Origin: JARLFX01 sp036404255
Lineage (GTDB): Bacteria; Acidobacteriota; Terriglobia; Terriglobales; Acidobacteriaceae
NCBI GenBank assembly: GCA_036404255.1
Contig: DASWOP010000158.1
Coordinates: 1 to 10,819, forward strand
Direction of reading: 5' to 3'
DNA: 10,819 bases
Both the position numbers and the translations under genes were made by a program. This document shows positions 6,253-10,819 of the stretch, piece after piece; within the stretch, counting starts at the first letter, position 1, and the number at the start of each line of letters is the position of its first letter. The notes below the pieces were generated by a model, which did not search any database, was not told the DNA's origin, and was given only the letters and a program-made list of their open reading frames with translations.

Positions 6253-7908
6253 GTGTTCAGGCCGAAGCTTGCAAGGTTCCGTGTAGTTCATCTGCGTACT
6301 CTCTCGCAGATACTCTTCCTCGCGCTCTTTCTCTTCCTTCTCCTCCGCACCGGCCTTCGCGGCGCACTTAATTCCAGCACCGACATCCACCTCCGCACGC
6401 CCGTGCGTCTCTTCTTCCAACTCGATCCACTCGTCGCCCTCTCCAACGCGCTCGCCACCCACGCGCTCTATCGCGGACTCTTGTTCTCGCTGCTCATCCT
6501 TATCCCCACCATGTTCTTCGGCCGCTTCTTCTGCGGATGGATCTGCCCCATGGGCACGCTCCATCACTTCTTCGGCCAGCTCGATTCCAAAGCCAAGCGC
6601 GGCAAGCGCCTCATCGACTCCAACCGCTACCACCCCTGGCAGTCCACCAAATTCTTCATCCTCATCGCCATTCTCGTCGCCGCGCTCTGCGGCACCGCCA
6701 TCGTCGGCTGGCTCGACCCCTTCAGCCTCCTCGTCCGCTCCTTCGGCCTCTCCATCCTGCCCGCGTTCAACTACGCCGCCAACGCTCTTCTCCACCTGTT
6801 GGAGCAGAGCCACTCCCATGCACTGCAATCCGCCGGCGCGGGCCTGCACTCTGCCTTCAGCGTCACATTCCTCAACTTCAAGCAGCCGCACTTCCGCCTC
6901 GGCCTTCTGCTCGGCCTCATCCTCATCGCTCTTCTTGCGGCAAACCTTCGCGTCACCCGCTTCTGGTGTCGCGCCATCTGTCCGCTCGGCGCTCTGCTTG
7001 GCACCGTCTCGCGCTGGTCCATCTTCGGCCTGCACAAAGATCCCGCCGCCTGCGACCAGTGCAATCGCTGCCTCATGAACTGTCAGGGCGGCGACAATCC
7101 CATCGGCGGAGCACCCTGGCACAAGGCCGAATGCCACATGTGCATGAACTGCGTGGACACCTGCCCCCACAGCAGCCTTAAATTCAAATTCTTCCGCAGC
7201 GAACCCGAAGTCGTCGGCACCAGTCTTGGCCGCCGCAAAGCATTAGTCGGAATCGCCGCCGGAGTCGCCGCCGTCCCTCTGCTCCGCGCAGAGACCGCCC
7301 TCGGCAAGAGCCGCAACGAACATCTCATCCGCCCGCCCAACGCCCTCGACGAATCAGACTTCCTCTCGCGCTGCATCCGCTGCGGCGAATGCATGAAGGT
7401 CTGCCCCAACAACGCGCTGCAGCCCACCTTCGCCGAAGCTGGCCTCGAAGGCCTCTGGACACCCGCCCTCACGCCACGCATCGGCTACTGCGAACCAAGC
7501 TGCGTCCTCTGTTCCGAGGTCTGCCCCACCGGCGCAATCTGGAAGCTCACGCCGCAGGAAAAAGGCTGGGTCGGCAACGCCGGCAAGGCCACGCATCCGC
7601 CCGTCCGTCTCGGCACCGCCTTCTATGATCGCGGACGCTGCCTCCCCTGGGCCATGGCAACCGACTGCATCGTCTGCGAAGAGTGGTGCCCTGTCTCCCC
7701 CAAAGCCATCTACCTGCAAGACGTCGAAGTCATCGACGGCGACGGCAACACCAAGACCGTCAAGCAGCCCCACATCGATCCCAGCCGTTGCGTCGGCTGC
7801 GGAGCCTGCGAATACGCATGCCCCTTGCAGGAACACCCTGCCGTCTACGTCACCAGCATCGGAGAAAGCCGCTCCCCCAGCAGTCAGATTCTGCTGCGGC
7901 GGCAATAA
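6253..7908 (+). CDS. NapH-NapG-type fusion: membrane polyferredoxin with six [4Fe-4S] motifs
   Basis: Membrane iron-sulfur protein of 551 aa that probably carries electrons from quinol to an unknown acceptor. Residues 1-310 are NapH/MauN-like: hydrophobic segments near 17-33, 75-92, 132-152 and 216-233, the two family CxxxCP boxes CGWICP (94-99) and CRAICP (239-244), then cluster motifs C267-C270-C273-C277 and C294-C297-C300-C304. At 327-345 comes GRRKALVGIAAGVAAVPLL, which looks like an internal twin-arginine signal or signal anchor. After it, residues 370-551 follow NapG/MauM: motifs at C374/377/380/384, C413/417/420/424, C463/472/475/479 and C513/516/519/523, including WCPVSPKAIYL and CGACEYACPLQEHPAVYV. 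In nitrate reductase operons NapG is a separate Tat-exported protein, so this reads as a natural NapH-NapG fusion. GTG start with AGGGGAAG upstream. It is the first gene of a cluster, with 15 bases to the next. No napA, napB or mau gene is in view. Confidence 0.9.
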   Translation: MFRPKLARFRVVHLRTLSQILFLALFLFLLLRTGLRGALNSSTDIHLRTPVRLFFQLDPLVALSNALATHALYRGLLFSLLILIPTMFFGRFFCGWICPMGTLHHFFGQLDSKAKRGKRLIDSNRYHPWQSTKFFILIAILVAALCGTAIVGWLDPFSLLVRSFGLSILPAFNYAANALLHLLEQSHSHALQSAGAGLHSAFSVTFLNFKQPHFRLGLLLGLILIALLAANLRVTRFWCRAICPLGALLGTVSRWSIFGLHKDPAACDQCNRCLMNCQGGDNPIGGAPWHKAECHMCMNCVDTCPHSSLKFKFFRSEPEVVGTSLGRRKALVGIAAGVAAVPLLRAETALGKSRNEHLIRPPNALDESDFLSRCIRCGECMKVCPNNALQPTFAEAGLEGLWTPALTPRIGYCEPSCVLCSEVCPTGAIWKLTPQEKGWVGNAGKATHPPVRLGTAFYDRGRCLPWAMATDCIVCEEWCPVSPKAIYLQDVEVIDGDGNTKTVKQPHIDPSRCVGCGACEYACPLQEHPAVYVTSIGESRSPSSQILLRRQ

Positions 7909-7923
7909 GGAGAATCAACTGTC

Positions 7924-8415
7924 ATGAAGCGTTTCCACTGTATCCACCTGCTCACCGCACTGCTCCTGCTCGCAACCCTCACCGCCGTGGGCTGTCGCAA
8001 AAAAGCCGCCAACCCATTTCCTGAAACCGGCAAGGTTGCGGATTGGGAGAAGAGCAGCGAAACCCGCACCTTCGACGCGGCCAATCTCTGGCAATACATC
8101 GATGGCGATTCTGAGCAGTACATCCAGGCAGGCGTCGTCAACACCTCCACCTCCGACTACAAATACAAGGGCAGTCTCGAAGCCACGGTAGACGTCTACA
8201 CCATGACCAATGCCAACGGGGCCAAAACCATCTTTGATGCCGACCCGCAGACCAACGCTGGCACTGCGCCGCTCGGCGATGCAGCCCATGTCTTCCAGCA
8301 GAGCGTCGTCTTTCGCAAAGGTCCATACCTCGTTCGCATCGTGGCCTTTCAGGCTGCACCCGGTGCGTCCGATGCACTAATCGCCCTGGCCCACGCAGTC
8401 GATAAACGGTTGTAA
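7924..8415 (+). CDS. Small secreted lipoprotein, DUF6599-like
   Basis: Predicted lipoprotein of 163 aa. The N-terminus has a basic start (MKR), a hydrophobic stretch LLTALLLLATLTA (9-21) and a lipobox ending AVGC with C24 as the lipidated cysteine. The mature part contains TFDAANLWQYIDGDSEQYIQAGV (quoted as TFDAANLWQYIDG and DSEQYIQAGV, 49-71), then a beta-rich stretch ATVDVYTMTNANGAKTIF and VFRKGPYLVRIVAF. The LW-x-YIDG-x-x-xxY block recalls the DUF6599 family (LY-x-x-INGAAE-x-Y), a family of unknown function. I recognise this only from the motif, so treat the family name as probable. AAGGAG lies 11 bases before the ATG, and the gene follows the Fe-S protein by 15 bases, so they are very likely co-transcribed. 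The lipid anchor would put it in the periplasm, in the same compartment as the neighbouring Tat-signal proteins. No cofactor-binding motif is visible. Confidence 0.85.
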   Translation: MKRFHCIHLLTALLLLATLTAVGCRKKAANPFPETGKVADWEKSSETRTFDAANLWQYIDGDSEQYIQAGVVNTSTSDYKYKGSLEATVDVYTMTNANGAKTIFDADPQTNAGTAPLGDAAHVFQQSVVFRKGPYLVRIVAFQAAPGASDALIALAHAVDKRL

Positions 8416-8445
8416 CTTCAGGCAACAGAAACTTGGAGGAATGCA

Positions 8446-9432
8446 ATGCAAAACAGGCGTGAATTTCTCATGGAAGTGGCCGCAGGCGCGGCCCTCATCG
8501 GTGCCGAAAGCAAGCTCGCTCTCGGCGTACCCACCAAAGCCACAGGCAAATCCCGCGTCGTCGTCGTGCATGACAATGCACTGCGCAACGCCGCAGGCGT
8601 TCCCGAACCCGCACGCGTCGCCGCCATGCTCGACCGCGCCATGGAGACGTACTTCCACCAGAAAGATCCTGTCGCTCCGTGGAAGCAGCTCGTCCGCCCC
8701 GGCCAGGTCGTCAGCCTCAAGGTCAACTGCATCGCCGGCAAAGGCCTCTCCACCAGCATCCCGCTGGTCCTCTCCATCTGCGAACGCCTGCAGCAGGCCG
8801 GCATCAAGCCCGGCAACATCATCATCTGGGACCGCACCAATCACGAGCTTGAGTCCGCAGGTTACACCATCTCCACGGACATGAACCACGTCCGCTGCTT
8901 CGGCACAGACTCCGTCGGCTACGAAGACGCCGTCCTCACCTCCGGTCAGGTCAAAACCCAGCTCTCCAAAATCGTCACCCAGTCCGACGTCATCATCAAC
9001 GTGCCTGTCCTCAAGCATCATGGAATAGCTGGCGTCACCATGGCCATGAAGAATATGTACGGAGTCATCAAGAATCCCCGCGACCAGCACGGCAACAACT
9101 GCAATCCCTACGTGGCCGACCTCAACGCCTTGCCAGAGCTTCACCGCAAACTGCGCTTCGTCGTAGGCGACATCTTCACCTCCATCTACGATCGCGGTCC
9201 CGGCTTCAAACCCGAATACACCTGGCAGCACAATCAACTCATGGTTGGCGAAGACCGTGTCGCCATCGATTACCTCGGCTGGCAGATCATCGAGAAGAAG
9301 CGCGCAGAGAAGGGCCTGAAGTCCTTGGAAAACTCCAACTCCGGCCCCCACTACATCGCCACCGCCGCCGACCCGCAGCACAAACTCGGCACCAACGATC
9401 CCGCAAAGATCGCCGTAGAGTATGTTTCATAA
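8446..9432 (+). CDS. DUF362 protein with Tat-like signal (copy A)
   Basis: Protein of 328 aa in the DUF362 family, whose biochemical role is not established. MQNRREFLMEVAAGAALIGA at the N-terminus matches a twin-arginine signal (RREFL then a short hydrophobic stretch), so it is probably exported folded, possibly with a cofactor. Conserved DUF362 features are VVSLKVNC (88-95), an alternating hydrophobic/charged middle, and the hallmark VPVLKHHGIAGVTMAMKNMYG (quoted as LKHHGIAGVTM and AMKNMYG; KHHG 190-193, MKNMYG 201-206). Late in the protein, VGEDRVAIDYLG matches the family segment that reads STDPVALDAYA in copy B. Cysteines are few and not arranged as a ferredoxin motif, unlike DUF362 proteins that carry a 4Fe-4S domain. 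GGAGGA (8435-8440) precedes the chosen ATG by 5 bases; the ATG at 8441 is in another frame. It lies 30 bases after the lipoprotein gene, in the same apparent operon. Confidence 0.9.
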   Translation: MQNRREFLMEVAAGAALIGAESKLALGVPTKATGKSRVVVVHDNALRNAAGVPEPARVAAMLDRAMETYFHQKDPVAPWKQLVRPGQVVSLKVNCIAGKGLSTSIPLVLSICERLQQAGIKPGNIIIWDRTNHELESAGYTISTDMNHVRCFGTDSVGYEDAVLTSGQVKTQLSKIVTQSDVIINVPVLKHHGIAGVTMAMKNMYGVIKNPRDQHGNNCNPYVADLNALPELHRKLRFVVGDIFTSIYDRGPGFKPEYTWQHNQLMVGEDRVAIDYLGWQIIEKKRAEKGLKSLENSNSGPHYIATAADPQHKLGTNDPAKIAVEYVS

Positions 9433-9445
9433 CCAGCTTTTGTGA

Positions 9446-9510
9446 GGGCACGCTAAGAGGACACGTTGAAAGGACACGCTAAGAGAACAAGTTGAAAGGA
9501 CACTTTGAGC
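9446..9510. repeat. 26-base tandem repeat, about 2.5 copies
   Basis: Two 26-base units at 9446-9471 and 9472-9497 share GCTAAGAG and GTTGAAA blocks and differ at 3 positions. A third, truncated copy (ggacactttgagc) ends at 9510. It starts 14 bases after the DUF362 copy A stop. It has no gene content and no clear hairpin. Confidence 0.8.
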
Positions 9511-9531
9511 GGATACCGGTGGTTGGCCAAT

Positions 9532-9622
9532 TTATTTGTTTGTCATTCCGAAGCGCAGCTTTGTTTGTCATTCCGAATCACTTATTTGTTTGTCATTCCG
9601 AAGCGCAGCGCGCGGAATCTGC
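9532..9622. repeat. Triplicated 'tgtcattccgaagcgcagc' intergenic repeat
   Basis: TTTGTTTGTCATTCCGAA appears at 9560-9577, and longer related copies with ttatttgtttgtcattccg plus aagcgcagc lie at 9532-9559 and 9582-9609. The last continues as cgcgcggaatct. When translated it gives the familiar false peptide CHSEAQRAE that litters annotations of such genomes. I take it as a dispersed non-coding repeat, an inference from recognition of the motif. Confidence 0.8.
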
Positions 9623-9634
9623 TTCTCAAGTGCC

Positions 9635-9733
9635 GAGTAGCTTCGTGACAATGAGTAGCTTCGTGACAATGAGTAGCTTCGTGACAGTGAGTAGCTTCGT
9701 GACAGTGAGTAGCTTTTGATTGAGCAGCTTTTA
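9635..9733. repeat. 18-base minisatellite, four full units plus decayed ones
   Basis: GAGTAGCTTCGTGACAAT or its variant ending CAGT repeats at 9635-9652, 9653-9670, 9671-9688 and 9689-9706. Decayed copies gagtagcttttgatt and gagcagctttta reach about 9733. Units 1-2 end in AAT and units 3-4 in AGT, which suggests stepwise duplication. There are no unique spacers, so it is not a CRISPR array. A frame through it reads SSFVTM repeatedly, but lacks a ribosome site and is not a gene. Confidence 0.9.
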
Positions 9734-9742
9734 GGGATTAAG

Positions 9743-9830
9743 CCCCCGGCTTTAGCCGGGGGGAGTGGGGCTTTAGCCCCACGGAAACAGTCCCCGTAAA
9801 AAGAAGGGGCTTTAGCCCCGGATGGGACTG
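9743..9830. repeat. REP-like cluster of three GGC-TTTA-GCC hairpins
   Basis: Three perfect hairpins share the same TTTA loop and GGC/GCC stem base: CCCCCGGC/GCCGGGGG (9743-9762), GTGGGGC/GCCCCAC (9765-9782) and GGGGC/GCCCC (9806-9819). The third is enclosed by a further perfect inverted repeat, CAGTCCC (9788-9794) and GGGACTG (9824-9830). None is followed by a T-run. The cluster ends 27 bases before the next ATG, so it could act on mRNA stability, partial termination or translation of the second DUF362 gene. Confidence 0.8.
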
Positions 9831-9857
9831 CCGCAAAACACAGTAGAGGAGTACCCA

Positions 9858-10819
9858 ATGTCCACCGAACCCGCACCCATCACCCGCCGCGAAGCCATGC
9901 TGCAGATTCTGCGCCTCGCCGGCGCCGGTGCGGGAACCGCCGCTGCAGCTTTCTGGCTATCGGAGCAGAGCCACCAACCCCTCGCCGCTCTCGCCGCCAA
10001 CGCGAAGCACGACCACACCATCAAACCCAGCACCCAGTTCCCCGAGATGGTCGTCCTCCAGGGCGACGATCCCCGCGCCCTCGTCCGTCAGGCCTTCATC
10101 GATCTCGGCGGCGTCGGTCGCTTCATCGCTCGCAACGATGTCGTCGTCCTCAAGCCCAACATCGCGTGGGACCGCACCCCCGAACAAGCCGCCAACACCA
10201 ACCCTGATGTCGTGGCCGAAACCGTGAAACAATGCTGGCAAGCCGGAGCCAAACGCGTCATCGTCACCGACGTAAGCTGCAACGACGCCGAGCGCTGCTT
10301 CCATCGCTCCGGCATCCAGGCCGCGGCCCATGCCGAGGGAGCCGAAATCATTCTCCCCGACCCCGCCCGTTTCCGCGACGTAAACCTCGGCGGAGTCGTG
10401 CTGCAAAGCTGGCCCGTCTTCGAGCCGTTTCTGGAAGCGGACAAGGTCATCAACCTGCCTATTGCCAAGCATCACGGCCTCACCGGCGCCACCCTCGGGA
10501 TGAAGAACTGGTACGGCATCCTCGGCGGCGAGCGCAACCGCCTCCACCAGCAGATCCACCAGAGCGTGGCAGACCTTGCCGCCTTCATGCTGCCCACGCT
10601 CACCCTCCTGGACTGCTACCGCATCCTCCTCCGCAACGGCCCCACCGGCGGCAACCTCGAAGATGTCGCCACCAAAAAAACCCTCATCGCCAGCACCGAT
10701 CCCGTAGCCCTCGACGCCTACGCCGCCAAAGCCTACTGGAACATCGAAGCCGAAGCCCTCCCCTACTTAGCCCTCGCCGCCAAACGCGGCCTCGGCCGCG
10801 TCGACTTCGAAAACGTCCC
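9858..10819 (+). CDS. DUF362 protein with Tat-like signal (copy B, cut by the right edge)
   Basis: Second DUF362 family protein; 320 codons are present with no stop before the window ends. The N-terminus MSTEPAPITRREAMLQILRL followed by AGAGAGTAAAAFW is a twin-arginine-type signal (RR at 10-11). The family marks match copy A: VVVLKPNI (95-102), and KHHG (204-207) then ATLGMKNWYG (211-220), followed by VADLAAF and LLDCYRILLRNGPTGG. STDPVALDAYAAKAYW comes near the end. Overall identity to copy A looks low outside the motifs, so it is an old paralogue pair rather than a recent duplication. GAGGAG (9846-9851) precedes the ATG by 6 bases. It is separated from copy A by 425 bases of repeats, so it may have its own promoter or depend on read-through. 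Scattered cysteines (126, 141, 147) do not form a ferredoxin motif. Function unknown. Confidence 0.9.
   Translation, partial: MSTEPAPITRREAMLQILRLAGAGAGTAAAAFWLSEQSHQPLAALAANAKHDHTIKPSTQFPEMVVLQGDDPRALVRQAFIDLGGVGRFIARNDVVVLKPNIAWDRTPEQAANTNPDVVAETVKQCWQAGAKRVIVTDVSCNDAERCFHRSGIQAAAHAEGAEIILPDPARFRDVNLGGVVLQSWPVFEPFLEADKVINLPIAKHHGLTGATLGMKNWYGILGGERNRLHQQIHQSVADLAAFMLPTLTLLDCYRILLRNGPTGGNLEDVATKKTLIASTDPVALDAYAAKAYWNIEAEALPYLALAAKRGLGRVDFENV

Noticed and set aside
6232..7170. 312-codon minus-strand frame opposite the Fe-S gene
   Set aside because: It is low-complexity E/G/A-rich antisense shadow; the plus strand has six intact cysteine cluster motifs.
6253..7908. True nitrate reductase (nap) or methylamine dehydrogenase (mau) operon
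   Set aside because: NapH/NapG and MauN/MauM are alike, but no napA, napB, mauA or mauB is present and the following genes are DUF families.
9492..9719. 75-codon frame with SSFVTM repeats, possible repeat protein
   Set aside because: It starts at a TTG without a ribosome site, and its whole sequence is a translation of two non-coding repeat types.
9635..9733. CRISPR array
   Set aside because: Units are 18 bases and directly abutting, with no unique spacers and no cas genes.
9433..9857. Insertion sequence between the DUF362 genes
   Set aside because: There is no transposase frame, and no terminal inverted repeats with target duplications bound the whole spacer. Only small repeats are present.

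Overview
The window looks like chromosomal DNA of a GC-rich, Gram-negative-type bacterium, most likely an acidobacterium of the Terriglobia group (Granulicella/Terriglobus/Edaphobacter-like). This assignment is an inference. It rests on heavy use of C-ending codons (GCC, CTC, ATC, CGC) in the plus-strand genes, G-ending codons in the minus-strand helicase, and intergenic repeats of the type 'tgtcattccgaagcgcagc' and 'GGGGCTTTAGCCCC', which I associate with that group. No ribosomal marker gene is present to confirm it.

Layout: (1) 1-1796, minus strand: N-terminal ~598 codons of an Lhr-type DEAD/DEAH helicase running off the left edge, with a start-site puzzle at 1797-1887. (2) 1797-2210: gene-poor, with a short degenerate repeat. 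(3) 2211-5062: a TetR-family repressor (minus) divergent from a zinc-less quinone-oxidoreductase-like MDR protein, which overlaps by 4 bases a TetA-like MFS exporter. Two inverted-repeat operators fill the shared promoter region. The cassette is self-contained, and its codon use differs from the flanks. (4) 5175-6050: a stand-alone aldo/keto reductase closed by a strong intrinsic terminator. (5) 6253-10819: a co-directional cluster made of a NapH-NapG-type fusion with six predicted [4Fe-4S] clusters, a small DUF6599-like lipoprotein, and two DUF362 proteins with Tat-like signals. The second DUF362 gene is cut by the right edge. A repeat-packed 425-bp spacer separates the two DUF362 genes.

How they may work together: in (3), TetR probably represses a reductase-plus-efflux pair and releases it when a toxic small molecule binds. 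In (5), the NapH-like membrane half could take electrons from quinol and pass them through the NapG-like ferredoxin half, probably on the periplasmic side. The lipoprotein and the two DUF362 proteins would sit in the same compartment. No nitrate reductase, methylamine dehydrogenase or other terminal enzyme is visible, so the electron acceptor is unknown. This cluster is the best candidate here for an undescribed redox system.
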